64,000 nucleotides of DNA, from NCBI RefSeq assembly GCF_963678635.1, contig NC_087070.1, positions 43,386,988 through 43,450,987 on the forward strand, read 5' to 3'. The translations under genes were made by a program, and so were the position numbers. The notes below the pieces were generated by a model. It was given only the letters and a program-made list of their open reading frames with translations, was not told the DNA's origin and did no database searches. This document shows, one piece after another, positions 11,721-21,871 of the stretch. The DNA is from Symsagittifera roscoffensis (lineage: Eukaryota > Xenacoelomorpha > Acoela > Convolutidae). Within the stretch, counting starts at the first letter, position 1; each line of letters starts with the position of its first letter.

Positions 11721-12900
11721 AATTTTTCAATTCTTATTTCTAAATTGTTAGTTTTTCACAATTTTTGTGGGGTTATCCTAATCTTGGGGCATATGTTGTC
11801 GAGTGTTGAAGAGTTGGAGCGAGAGAATATCGATTCGGTAGAATGATTTTGTACTTTCTCGGTGGCTAAGTTGTCTTTTCAGAAAAACCTACTTAATGCT
11901 ACTTAGGGTTTTGATTTGTGATCGTGGGTTGGGGAAGAGTAAATCAACCCACAAGATTCAGGTATAATTAGAGATTATGTAGATACTATTTTAAATTTTA
12001 CCTATTTCAGATATGTTTAAACCTGGGTCAATTAAGAGGAAGGGCTCAAGTGAAGGATAAATAACCAAATTTCTTCACTGTTTATCTAAATTAAAATGGT
12101 TAGTTATTCAAAAGTTTCCATTAAACTTAAATTTTTGATAAGGGTTAGAGAATGAATCGAAATTTGCGGTCGTTTGACCCTTTTAGTAAGAGGTGGGGCG
12201 AACAAAAATGTTCTAATTGAACCAAGGAAATCAAGGCCTTGACAACATTTGTGTTTGAGTATTAAATTTGGAGAAAGATTACAAATTCAAGAAAATATTG
12301 ATTTAAAAATTAATCTATATCGTTATGTTTTAGATAAAAGAACGATGAAACTTTACTTGTGCGAGGATGAGGATGTGAGTTCTTAAGGAGCAAGGAACTT
12401 TTTAATTTACTAATAGGGTTAATTTTAAATTGATTTACTAACTTAATTTTGAATCTTTTATTCAAGGAATTTTATATTTATACAAGTTTTACAACTACTG
12501 TGGATTTGTAGGAAATGAACGACATTTTTATCTTTTTATCAGTCGTTAATATATTATATGATACTGGTTATACATCACTGAGAAGTAAAAGGCTTGGAAA
12601 TGAATCGTACTGCTCCGAGTAACTTATTTCAGGTAAGTGTATGAAAATGTACTGCAGTGATAGTCTTGTAGGGAAGTAGTCGTTGCAGTCTGCTGTTTCC
12701 CGATGTAGAGGCTCGGTCCATTATTCGGGTTTTGACCTGGGGTAAGCTTGAATACTCATTGGAATTGATTAGACTTATTGAGACGTGGAGGTAAGTTTTC
12801 AAAACTTCTTAACATGTTTTTGTTTTGTGTTTGGATCTTAGATCTTATGTCTGTTTTGAAATTGCTAAGTTTAAATTTGGTGAGATCTTTGTTTGACACT
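11721..12900. other. 5' leader of element 1
   Basis: AT-rich, without a supportable gene. It resembles the leader of the large element, with a GTGAAGGATAAATAACC stretch and GAATGAATCGAAATTTG (compare about 61390-61520). Confidence 0.5.
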
Positions 12901-12915
12901 CTTTGTCGCAACAGA
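12901..12915 (-). other. Decayed primer binding site of element 1
   Basis: TTTGTCGCAACAGA just before the LTR start. It corresponds to TGGTCGCACCA beside the LTRs of elements 2 and 3, with one change in the terminal CCA. Confidence 0.45.
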
Positions 12916-13049
12916 TGAGTTTAAGTCCAGTGTAGCTCACTCATAGAGTAGTTTCAGATAAAGTACACCGCCTGTTCGTGACGCTATCTTTTTTTCGGCC
13001 GGAGAGTTTCGTACAATTTCTTAACCTAATACCGATCTTGATCCTACTG
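12916..13049 (-). repeat. Partial LTR of element 1
   Basis: Starts TGAGTTTAAGTCC and continues through the conserved CGGCCGG core to ATACCGATCTTGATCCTACT. It then changes abruptly into a tandem repeat. A complete LTR follows at 14009, so the LTR start has been duplicated or interrupted. Confidence 0.7.
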
Positions 13050-13287
13050 GTAGTCGTGTTCTGAGAAAAATGTTGAGTAGTCGTGTTTTAAGACAAGTTT
13101 TAGGTAGCTGTGTTTTAAGACGAATTTTAGGTAGTAGTATATAAAGACGAATTTTAGGCAGTCGTGCTTAAGGCGAGTTTTAGGTAGCCATGCTTTATGA
13201 CGAAATTTAAGTAGTCATGTTATTAGAAAAATTTTGGTAGTCGTGTTGAAAACGATTTTTATGTAGCCGTATTTTAAGTCGAATCGC
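13050..13287. repeat. Minisatellite, about nine 26-27-bp units
   Basis: Imperfect tandem array with a unit close to GTAGTCGTGTTTTAAGAC plus GAATTTTAG. Each unit contains an imperfect palindrome centred on TTAA (TCGT...GACGA). The units are well diverged from each other. The array begins exactly where the LTR sequence stops. Confidence 0.85.
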
Positions 13288-13469
13288 AAAAAAAAACGAC
13301 CCATATATCATTTGTATGTCAATCAGTAAATAAATGAAAATCAAGTGACTAGCGCTTTTTGGCTACCTGTGTTGCCTCGATTTTGAATCAAAAACTAGTT
13401 TGATAGCGCAATGTTTGCAAAATAGAAGGTTTTTGAGCCACTAATTCCAATTTTTTCAAACAAAGATCA

Positions 13470-13855
13470 TTTTGCAAAAATGCTCCTCCTCTCCAGGGAT
13501 TCCATCCCCGGTCGACGAGGGAAGTGTCCCCCCGTAGTGGTAATTCAAGATATCCATTTTTGGTGAATAACCCTAAAATAGTCGACACCAATATATAGTT
13601 GTTTGAGTGGTGACAGCGAGCCGAAAAAACGCAGTTTTTGGATAAAGTTTTCCAAAAAGTGCATAAAAACACCTCTTTATACCAGTTGTTTGAAATTTTT
13701 GCCTGCGGTTTAGAAAACTTGGTCATAATATGATCTCTATAGTAGAAAAGGAATTCTCAGAAGATCAATTTGATCGACCTAAAATTATCGTCAAAATTTT
13801 CGGAAAAGTTTTGACGATCCCCACTCGAAAAATCGTTGATCCGCCCCTGTTTGTG
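13470..13855. mobile_element. Degraded hAT-type MITE
   Basis: Contains the internal hallmarks of the CAGGGGCGG family seen at 21442 and 28801: CTCCAGGGATTC, CCATTTTTGG, CCAATATATA, AAAAAACGC, TTTTGCCTGCGG, TTGATCGACCTAAAA, and a right end GATCCGCCCCTG (13839-13850). The left terminus is not recognisable. Confidence 0.6.
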
Positions 13856-14008
13856 GAGATTTCGCCTCTGTTTGTTGCTTCAGTTCAAGGTCACAAAAAT
13901 GCAAAAAAAGTATTGAAACTCGCACTTCGGTTTTCCACAAATTGATATTTCGGTTGTCAATATCTAAAATATCCCTATGAACTTTTCAGTTGTCTCTTTC
14001 ACTGTTAT

Positions 14009-14458
14009 TGAGTTTATGTCCGGGGTGGATCACACATAGAGTAATTTCAGATTAAGTATACCATCTGTTCGTCACGCTATCTTATTTTCGACCGGATAGA
14101 TTCGTACAACTTCTTAGTCTAAAACCGATCTTAATATTACTCTAATATCTCCCAGTCTCAGGGTGTTTAACTAGTCTCTACTAGGCTGAATAGATCTAGA
14201 GTTTACTGGCTTATTGCGATTGCATGTAGTGTATACTCGTATTTGCGAGATAAGATATCAGGAACTGTTCTGAAGGAGAACGAATATCTGCTATGTTATA
14301 TTTATTTTGTTCTGCTGCTGAAACTATGAATAGTTTCAGCTATAGAATTTATTTGAAGTGTTAGTTGTGGATCATGATGGGTTAGTAAGAAATAATTTAC
14401 AGAGATAGTTATATCAATTTTATATTTGGATATAAATACTCGTTTTAAACTGGTTCCA
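14009..14458 (-). repeat. 5' LTR of element 1
   Basis: 450-bp LTR bounded by TG and CA (TGAGTTTATGTCC to CTGGTTCCA). It shares with the other LTRs the CATAGAGTAATTTCAG start, the CGCTATCTTATTTTCG core and the TAGTCTAAAACCGATC block. It also has a palindrome at 14317-14340 (GCTGAAACTAT/ATAGTTTCAGC). Orientation follows the large element, so transcription would run leftward. Confidence 0.8.
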
Positions 14459-15300
14459 TTATTTTAATCGTAGTTTTTCTTTAATTCACTCGTATTGTTC
14501 AAATAACTTACATTTGAAACCCACGGAATTTATTATAGGTGCGGAATAAATTCCGATTTATCGCGATCATCCGAAATGAAAGCAGATTCTAAGCGAGAGC
14601 AGAGAGAGAAACTCAAACACGGGGGATAGATACAGTCAGACAAAAGCCCAACAGAATTTGGTTATTTTCCGACCTGATGGTGCGCAATGTATATTACGAG
14701 TTTGTTATGACCTTGAGCTCGGGTTTAATGTCGAATCTTAAACTCAGCTCCTGGAATCGGGGGTTTATTATTATTATCCGAGACCTGTAAGCCCAAAAAT
14801 TTATTTTCTGGAATAAAAAGCTTACAAAAAAAAATTTTAAGTTTTTCTGCAATATTGTTTTTTCTTTAATAATTCGAAACATTCAGTATAAATTTTTCAG
14901 TTGAGTTCTTCATACTGTTCCGGCAATTTTTATCATTTTTTAACTTCAACTCGTTGATCATGTAATTAATATGAAATTTGTGGCTAATTTTTTGCCCAAT
15001 TTGAAACACATTAAGCCCTCAAACTCATTCTTGAAACATTGAGTTTACTGCATGATTGAGAGGGATTGTAAATGAAGCAAAAAACGAGGATACCCTGGAA
15101 AAACCAAAAGCTCTCTTTTTATCTTTTTAACTAAAATTTTTTGAGATATTCTTTCATTCTACAGAAGCTCTTATCTGATGATCCTGCGGACTCTGACATC
15201 TAGAAATTATCTTTTTAGAGGTCAATCGTGTCAAAAAGTATGCAAACAGCGTAACATATGACCTCGTCGCCTATCAGTTAAAAGTAGGTACTCTAAAATT
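14459..15300. other. Unannotated AT-rich DNA
   Basis: I see no gene, known repeat or RNA gene here. Confidence 0.4.
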
Positions 15301-15309
15301 AAACGTCTT

Positions 15310-15445
15310 CCTCCTAATCTTCTTGTTCATCGTCACTTTTTTTTCAATCTTCTTCTTCTTAAATGTCTTTTTCTCTTCTGTTTTCTTCTTCTTCTTTTCT
15401 TTTTCCTCTTCTTTCCTTTTTTTTCCATTTTTTCTTCTCTACTTC
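15310..15445 (+). repeat. Pyrimidine (CTT/TCT)-rich tract
   Basis: Nearly pure C/T stretch on the plus strand ending in CTTCTGTCTGCAG at about 15443-15455, which also looks like a 3' splice site. Long open frames over it are low-complexity Phe/Ser or Lys/Arg artefacts. Confidence 0.7.
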
Positions 15446-15542
15446 TGTCTGCAGTTTGCTGATTCCAAGCATCCTGTCTGTTCGTTGTCACAAAACGGAA
15501 GCAAGTCGTGGAGCCTCGGTTTTTTTTGTGTTTCGTCCAGTG

Positions 15543-15970
15543 TCTTTGGGTACTCCTCATTGTTGCCGCACAGTTCGGGACGTGCAATTTTCGCTTGCCA
15601 ACGCGAGACTTTTTTCTCTTTTTCTTCTTCCACTTCTTTTTTGTTCAACTTGTTTTTGTTAACTAAAGTTTACCCTGACTAGAAAAACAAACAAAAAAAA
15701 TTTCTATCATTTTTGGAGTGTTTGATTTTTTCCACCCACTGGAAAAAAATGTACAGCGCTCGAGTAAAAATTTCTTGACATATCTTTTTGTTTAAAAAAC
15801 CCAAAATCAGCCTGCTTGCTTTATTTACACGAAATAAGTCTGATACTCAAAATCTTCTAACCGGTTTCTATCAACACCGACCTACTCAAAACATTCTAAC
15901 CGGCTTCTCTGAAATGTTTGAAAACTTTTTAGTGTCGCTCAAGTCACGAATGAAAAGGCTTAAAAACTCC
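15543..15970. repeat. 428-bp tandem duplication, copy 1
   Basis: Begins TCTTTGGGTACTCC and repeats with an exact 428-base offset. Within the unit, a short block (CTCAAAATCTTCTAACCGG and CTCAAAACATTCTAACCGG) is itself repeated. Confidence 0.9.
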
Positions 15971-16395
15971 TCTTTGGGTACTCCTCATTGTTGCCGCACA
16001 GTTCGGGACGTGCAATTTTCGCTTGCCAACGCGAGACTTTTTTCTCTTTTTCTTCTTCCACTTCTTTTTTGTTCAACTTGTTTTTGTTAACTAAAGTTTA
16101 CCCTGACTAGAAAAACAAACAAAAAAAATTTCTATCATTTTTGGAGTGTTTGATTTTTTCCACCCACTGGAAAAAAATGTACAGCGCTCGAGTAAAAATT
16201 TCTTGACATATCTTTTTGTTTAAAAAACCCAAAATCAGCCTGCTTGCTTTATTTACACGAAATAAGTCTGATACTCAAAATCTTCTAACCGGTTTCTATC
16301 AACACCGACCTACTCAAAACATTCTAACCGGCTTCTCTGAAATGTTTGAAAACTTTTTAGTGTCGCTCAAGTCACGAATGAAAAGGCTTAAAAAC
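15971..16395. repeat. 428-bp tandem duplication, copy 2
   Basis: Appears identical to 15543-15967 by eye, so the duplication is very recent or an assembly artefact. Confidence 0.9.
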
Positions 16396-16519
16396 GATAA
16401 ATTGCTCGAGTCAGTCCAAAGATAGTGTGTGGCACCTGATTTTGCTCGGGGAAAAAACTAAAACAAATCCAAATACAAAGACATCAAGGGTCTGAACAAT
16501 AAAAAAAATGTCATCAAAT

Positions 16520-16522
<3 letters not shown>

Positions 16523-16564
<42 letters not shown>
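16523..16564. repeat. (TA)n microsatellite
   Basis: About 21 uninterrupted TA dinucleotides. Confidence 0.95.
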
Positions 16565-16569
<5 letters not shown>

Positions 16570-16850
16570 ATTAATTTTAGGAATTGCAAATGTAAATGAA
16601 ATTTTGCAAGTTGAGTTCAATAGACTAAATAAAAAATAATAAAACCGATTGTACATGATTTGGGTACTTTCCATTTTTTTTTAATAAAATTTTCACTGAG
16701 CTTTTTTTGGTGCAATATCGATACTCACAAAATTATCCTTACAGAGCAAAAAAACGAAAGCAGTTTTGAAGAGGTAATGCATTAATTTTGCAGTAAAATT
16801 TCAAGCATAGTTGAATTTTTTTTGCTTGATAGTTGAGCAACGATAAAAAC

Positions 16851-17050
16851 NNNNNNNNNNNNNNNNNNNNNNNNNNNNNNNNNNNNNNNNNNNNNNNNNN
16901 NNNNNNNNNNNNNNNNNNNNNNNNNNNNNNNNNNNNNNNNNNNNNNNNNNNNNNNNNNNNNNNNNNNNNNNNNNNNNNNNNNNNNNNNNNNNNNNNNNNN
17001 NNNNNNNNNNNNNNNNNNNNNNNNNNNNNNNNNNNNNNNNNNNNNNNNNN
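16851..17050. other. Assembly gap (200 N)
   Basis: A run of exactly 200 Ns, typical of a default gap size. The duplicate copy suggests that the missing sequence is about 836 bases long. Confidence 0.99.
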
Positions 17051-17598
17051 GTTCTAAAATAGTAGTGATGATTTTACATTTTGGCTTGAAAGTTGATGCA
17101 GTTTTTGGTGCAGCTGCTACGTATTTCGTTTTGTAATTTCCCACATTTCGTTTTTAAGTTAACTTTAGATTTTTTAATTTAATTTATCTTAACTTATGGC
17201 AGTTAAACAGTCTGTTAAATATTCTTTTTCTTAGAAAAAACGCCATTTGCCCAAATGTCATTTGCTCAACTGCTTTCTGCTTAGAGCAGTTCCTGCATAT
17301 TACGTTTCATAATGTCTTCGGCTTCTTTTTTTTTACAAATTAATTACATTTCAAGTTTTTAAATTTTTTTTATTTTTTCAAATCTCTTTTCACGGCAGTT
17401 TAACCCTTTCATTATACTGGGTTGCGTTTCTCAAAAAAATTGGTTATAATGACAAAATACTTGAATTTGCGGTCTAAGCTCTACATATGTAATGGATTAT
17501 AATGTATATGTTTTTGTCGGAAGTCCATTTAATTCAATTAAAGTACAGGGGCGCTCGGTTCGGAGTCCACAACAGCAAAAAAAGGATTGTAAGGGGAG

Positions 17599-18411
17599 TT
17601 GGAGAAGAGAGAAGTCTTGAGTGTGGAAGCCCCCCCCCCCTGGATGGAAGAGAGACAACGGTTGACCACCTTTCCCAAGCTGATGGGAGAAAACAGAAGC
17701 GACAACAGTGTAGAGAAGGCCGTCAACACCATCAACGACACCTGCCCTGAGTTTGTGATCTACACGGATGGCTCCGCGGCGGAAGGAACCAGAGACGGTG
17801 GCTCTGCAGTTGCAGTCACGACAGGTGACCTCCACGAGTCAGAGGTGGTACAGGAGATCAAGATCAGAGGACGCACCCTAACCTCTTCTTACGCAGAAGA
17901 GCGAGAAGCCCTGCAGGAAGCAACGAAGTGGATCGAGACGAATACGAGAGCAGGGGACAACAAGGTCATGATTTGTACAGACAGTCAATCTCTAGTTGAG
18001 GCCATTTTGAACAGCTTCAAGGACACAGAGAAAATCAGGTCCTCCCTTAACCGCGCTGGAGCACACACGATCATCCAATGGGTACCCGGACAGGTCTCCA
18101 TACCCGGCAACGAAATGGCAGATGAATTGGCAAACGAGGTGGCCAATTCCAGAGAAGAAGAACCGAAACCGGTCTCACTGAGTTGCGCCAAATCCTGTAT
18201 CAAGAGGACCATGAAGGGCGGAGACCCCTCTCACCACAGGATAGCGGCCGTGTACTCCAACCATTCCAGAGCGAGAGACAAGGAGGCTATCAAAACAAGG
18301 AAGGACGCGGTTCTGCTATCAAGACTACCCTCAGGCCAGTGCATGGCCTTCTCAGCGTACAAAAACCTGATGGACCCGACAATAGACCCCTCATGTAGAC
18401 GATGCAACTAA
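17599..18411 (+). pseudogene. LINE ORF2 C-terminus: RNase H domain (copy 1)
   Basis: 270 codons open. RNase H landmarks in order are YTDGSAAEGTRDGG (first Asp), SSYAEEREAL (Glu), CTDSQSLVEAI (second Asp) and WVPGQVSIPGNEMADELA (last Asp; the usual His in WVPGH is Gln). The RNase H would remove the RNA strand during target-primed reverse transcription. The stop after CRRCN lies inside the Cys/His tail, because VEHWLDCPGT follows in frame. The same stop occurs in copy 2 and is therefore inherited. Relative to copy 2 there is one extra C in the C-run near 17630, which shifts the N-terminal frame. Only a pseudogenic fragment. Confidence 0.8.
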
Positions 18412-18587
18412 GATAGAGACACTGTTGAACACTGGCTAGACTGCCCTGGCACCGCAGCTACTAGACAGGAGTTATTTGGAACCATCAACACCGACCTTGA
18501 CTTCCTTACCCGATACCCGACCGAGACGTTAACGTGGGCAGCGAGGACATTGCCAAAAAGCATTCCCTGCTGACGTATATCATATTC

Positions 18588-18682
<95 letters not shown>

Positions 18683-18683
18683 C
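18588..18683. repeat. (CAA)n microsatellite, LINE tail
   Basis: About 32 repeats of CAA/AAC with one AAA interruption. It follows the LINE coding end directly and is best read as its 3' tail. Confidence 0.9.
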
Positions 18684-19080
18684 TGCAAAGCAGATTGAAG
18701 AAAACTAGCAATATCGCAACAAATCTGTTTTCGGCTTCTTGCGAAATCCGCTTGCAGCCCACAAAAAAGACAGCTTGGCCTCGTAAAAAAGGGGTAAGCA
18801 AATGGACTCTCAAAATCTCTAAAGTATTTTTGTCAAATTCTTTTAAAAAAATATTTCAAGCATTTTTTGGTGTTTTGCGAAACAATTTTCTTTTGGAAAC
18901 GTAGACTTTGTCTTTTTGGCGTTCTATGGGATTTTTTTTGTAAAGGATTTTGTTCGCTCTTTATACTTGTTTAATATCAAACATTTGCCTTATTTCCAGT
19001 TTGTTTTAAACTTAATGTTTCAAAGTTCAATTACTAGCACTTTAGTTTCGTTAATTTGGTTTCGTTTTGGCCTTTCCGCA

Positions 19081-19875
19081 ATGAATTTGCTTTTAAGTCT
19101 TATTGTTTTCGATTTGATCAGAATAAGCGATCAAAGTAACTATTTAGTTCATGAGAATACAATTCAGTTAAATTGGACCTCTGTGACTTTTTTGATCCCG
19201 TTGGATCCTGGTTTGGATTTCAGTCAAAAAAGAAGGATCTTGAGTAAAGAGCCTTACTTTCAAGACCCATGTCTGCCTTACAGCAAGTACTACTGCTTGG
19301 TCGCATACGAAACTCTTTTACAAGCTGACACAGTTGCATTTATGATAATCAACGCACTTAATGGCGCCTTTTTTGAAATTGAACTGTACGAAAAAACTGA
19401 AACTCTTCATAATTCGGCCGTTGAAATTTGCGAACAAAAGTTAGCCCCGATCCATAGGCGTCATAATTTGTTTTATAACGCTGGGTCTGATTGCTGTAGG
19501 ATGCAATGTATGGCATACAGAACACATGGATTTTCGCGTATGCTGCTATCTCCTACAGAGTATATTTCAAAAATGGTCGATTATTCCGAGCAAAATAAAA
19601 GACTGAACTTCATTCAAGCGTATTATCATCCAGATTGTCGTGTTAATGTCATCACCAAAATCGGTTTTGGAACCGGAGGATTAGTTCGTCAAAACCATCC
19701 TTATATCTACTCTCCGTATATGCCAGAGATTGATTATTACTTCGGCAACAATGATCTAAGCACCTCTCGGAAAATCCCGTTCGAAAATCCAGGACAATTG
19801 ATTACTTTCGAATGGTTCAAACAAAATATGATGTGCAGAGATCAATCTTGGATATGCGGCAGAACGAATAATTAG
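19081..19875 (+). CDS. Putative secreted Cys-containing protein (copy 1)
   Basis: 264-residue reading frame that I do not recognise. I chose the ATG at 19081 because MNLLLSLIVFDLIRIS looks like a signal peptide; the frame is open further up to 18916. Mature part: Cys at PCLPYSKYYC, EICEQKL, GSDCCRMQCMAYR, PDCRVN, MMCRDQSWICG. These suggest disulfides and an extracellular place. Aromatic and Tyr-rich motifs SPTEYISKMVDYSEQNKRLN and NHPYIYSPYMPEIDYY follow. A near-identical copy lies at 26635, and a diverged relative with an intron lies at 40825-42960 on the other strand. No intron is seen here. Coding status rests on the intact frame and on conservation with the diverged relative. Function unknown. 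Confidence 0.55.
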   Translation: MNLLLSLIVFDLIRISDQSNYLVHENTIQLNWTSVTFLIPLDPGLDFSQKRRILSKEPYFQDPCLPYSKYYCLVAYETLLQADTVAFMIINALNGAFFEIELYEKTETLHNSAVEICEQKLAPIHRRHNLFYNAGSDCCRMQCMAYRTHGFSRMLLSPTEYISKMVDYSEQNKRLNFIQAYYHPDCRVNVITKIGFGTGGLVRQNHPYIYSPYMPEIDYYFGNNDLSTSRKIPFENPGQLITFEWFKQNMMCRDQSWICGRTNN

Positions 19876-19946
19876 ATGACATTGAAATTTTTAGATTGAA
19901 ATATAGTAATTTACTCTCCGTGGTTGAACCGTTTCAAGGATAGAAC

Positions 19947-20238
19947 CAGGGGCGGATTTAGGGGGGGGGGGCCCTCCCCTCAGGGATTTGACTATATACT
20001 AACTTCGAGGGAAAGCGCGCCAAAAAAACGCAATTTTTTTGTCAAAAGTTTTCCAAAAAGTGCCCAAAAATGGCTTCTTTGACCTGTTTTTTCAAACAGT
20101 TGGCCAAAACAGCGTCTTTCTACTGCTTTAGGAGAGCTCGGAAAATCAATTTGGTCGACCTAAAAAAAGATCGTCAAAATTTTCGAAATTTTTTGAAAAT
20201 CCCCCCTCCCACTTGAGAAAATCCTAGATCCGCCCCTG
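19947..20238. mobile_element. hAT-type MITE (copy 1)
   Basis: 292 bp, ends CAGGGGCGG and CCGCCCCTG. The flanks GATAGAAC (19939-19946) and GATAGTAC (20239-20246) form an 8-bp target duplication with one change. The CAGGGG terminus and 8-bp duplication are hAT hallmarks. No transposase. Confidence 0.85.
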
Positions 20239-21010
20239 GATAGTACCATCCAGATGGTAAAGGGTCCCACCGGCAGACAATTTCGAATCTAATTTCTTTG
20301 TTTTTGAATAGTCAGTTGTAATTTTTATAGTAAGTTTTTGAAGCGGTTCTCTGCCTTTAATTTCATTTAATAGGAGGCCTTTTTTCTTCTAGTTGCTCTG
20401 CCCATAGAGTCGCGCAAAAAAATATTATGTTACGATACTTGAGTCCGGATGGATGGATTATACTGAATTCTAATGAAAGCTGGGTAACTAGTAGTCGAAT
20501 TAATTGTCACCGCAATCTGCTGGAACACAATTCCCATTAAATCAAGCGTTTGCAATTGGAAGTTGAACATAATTTAACATAACGTAACTATAGTGAAATT
20601 AACTGACTTCACATCGAAAACTTTGCTAAACATGTTCAATCAAAGGTGTTTAGAGCTGACCAAAAATGAAGAAAATGTCAAAAAACTCAACTAATACTTT
20701 GTTTGTGAAAGTCACACTTTTATATCGAACATGAATAATTGCTGGAAAATGTGGAGTGCAACCCAGCCTTTATCAAGATTTTGGCTATTTTGAGGTTAAA
20801 AACTTTTTAAGGGTAGGAGTTGTTGCGCAACAATTTTTTCCAGTGTTTTATTATCCAATCATTGGGAATTTGTCATCGGTACCAACTAAGGTAGGCTAGT
20901 CAACCATGCAGTGAAGGGACACAATTCAATCACTTTTATTTTATTGCCATTATATGATAGACCAAATTTGACATAGCAGCTATTCGGAGTTTTGATTTTA
21001 CGCGTCGTCT
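20239..21010. other. Unannotated DNA
   Basis: AT-rich, with no gene or repeat that I recognise. It is duplicated at about 27799-28568. Confidence 0.4.
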
Positions 21011-21198
21011 ATTACGAGGCCATACTGTGCATTTTGTGGCAACAAGATTTGCAACAAAGACACTCTCTTTGTTCTTTTTGTGTTCTTTTATTTTCTTTGA
21101 TCGTTCCAGCAAAAGTTAACATGTTTGAAGATTTGTCTCTGGAATCCACGAACATACAGACACAAAATTTTATCCTGTGCACAATTTGACATCGTAAT
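21011..21198. mobile_element. MITE-C (copy 1)
   Basis: 188 bp with inverted ends: ATTACGAGGCCATACTGTGC on the left, and a right end whose complement reads ATTACGATGTCAAATTGTGC. Related copies are at 28569-28756 and 43270-43517. Open frames over it on both strands are not genes. Confidence 0.65.
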
Positions 21199-21207
21199 AT
21201 TATTTTT

Positions 21208-21399
21208 GGCTCTTTTTCCTTCCCCCCCCCCACCTCACACAAACATGAATTTTATAGTCTAACGAGTAGTTTTACAAGGTTCATTATGAAGACCAAATAT
21301 GTTTGTTATGACCTAATCAATTTTCATGACAATCGGACAAAGTGAACAGTAATTTCAAATTGAAAAATTTGCAGGTGGGGGGGAAAAGGAAAAAGAGCC
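21208..21399. mobile_element. MITE-B, inserted after the large duplication
   Basis: 192 bp with inverted ends of about 27 bp (GGCTCTTTTTCCTTCCC... and ...GGAAAAAGAGCC). It is flanked by TTATTTTT at 21200-21207 and again at 21400-21407. The other duplication unit has one TTATTTTT and no insert at the same place (about 28755). That empty site proves a mobile insertion with an 8-bp target duplication. Superfamily unresolved: the 8 bp suggests hAT or P, but the ends are not typical. Confidence 0.85.
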
Positions 21400-21441
21400 T
21401 TATTTTTTGCCATTTGCTAGCATGCAATTCTGTAAAAAGAG

Positions 21442-21871
21442 CAGGGGCGGATTTCGGGGGGCGCGGGCGGACGCCCCCCCCTCCTCAGGGATTCGACCCC
21501 CTGCCGACCCAAAGGGTCCCCCCTTTGATACTTTTTCAGAAATCCATTTTTGGCCGACCGACCCTAAAATTTTCTAAAGGCGCCTTTGGCGCCAATATAT
21601 ACTAACTTTGAGGGGGAGCGCGCGCCAAAAAAACGCGATTTTTTTTGTCAAAATTTCTCAAAAAGCGCCCAAAAACGGCTTTTTTGACTGTTTTTTTTTT
21701 TAAATTTGCCTGCGGCGCAGAAAATTTAGCCAAAATAGGGGCAAAACAGTGCTTTGGGAGAGCTTGAAAAATCAATTTGGTCGACCTAAAAAAAAATAGG
21801 TCGTCAAAATTTTCGAATTTTTTTTTGAAAATCCGCCCCCCCCGCTCGAGAAAATCCTAGATCCGCCCCTG
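21442..21871. mobile_element. hAT-type MITE, long form (copy 1)
   Basis: 430 bp with CAGGGGCGG/CCGCCCCTG ends and perfect 8-bp flanks AAAAAGAG (21434-21441 and 21872-21879). It shares internal blocks with the shorter MITE at 19947 but keeps more of the interior (GGCGCCTTTGGCGCC palindrome, GGTCGACC). Confidence 0.9.

Larger units (their letters stand above)
7245..14458 (-). mobile_element. Element 1: decayed minus-strand LTR retroelement
   Basis: Gene order from right to left matches the large element at 44-62 kb: LTR (14009-14458), primer-site-like GTCGCAACA (12905), leader, ORF0 remnant, ORF1 remnant, integrase remnant, ORF3 remnant, envelope remnant. The capsid, protease and RT part is deleted between the ORF1 remnant (10816) and the integrase remnant (10640). 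No left-hand LTR is visible in the window; the 3' end is lost in the chimeric array. It serves as an independent witness of which ORFs are conserved in this lineage. Confidence 0.75.
17490..18690 (+). mobile_element. 5'-truncated LINE with (CAA)n tail, copy 1
   Basis: The non-LTR element keeps only the C-terminal RNase H domain, a Cys-rich tail and a simple-repeat 3' end, as in I/R1-like clades. The left limit is approximate; I see no reverse transcriptase. The same truncated insertion occurs at the same place in the second duplication unit, so it predates the duplication. Confidence 0.75.

Noticed and set aside
13050-13287. CRISPR-like array
   Set aside because: Units are contiguous and diverged with no spacers; it is a eukaryotic minisatellite.
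15323-15682. Phe/Ser-rich and Lys/Arg-rich ORFs on both strands
   Set aside because: Produced by the pyrimidine-rich tract; low complexity in every frame.
16782-17144. Reading frames spanning the N gap
   Set aside because: They consist mainly of unknown residues from the assembly gap.
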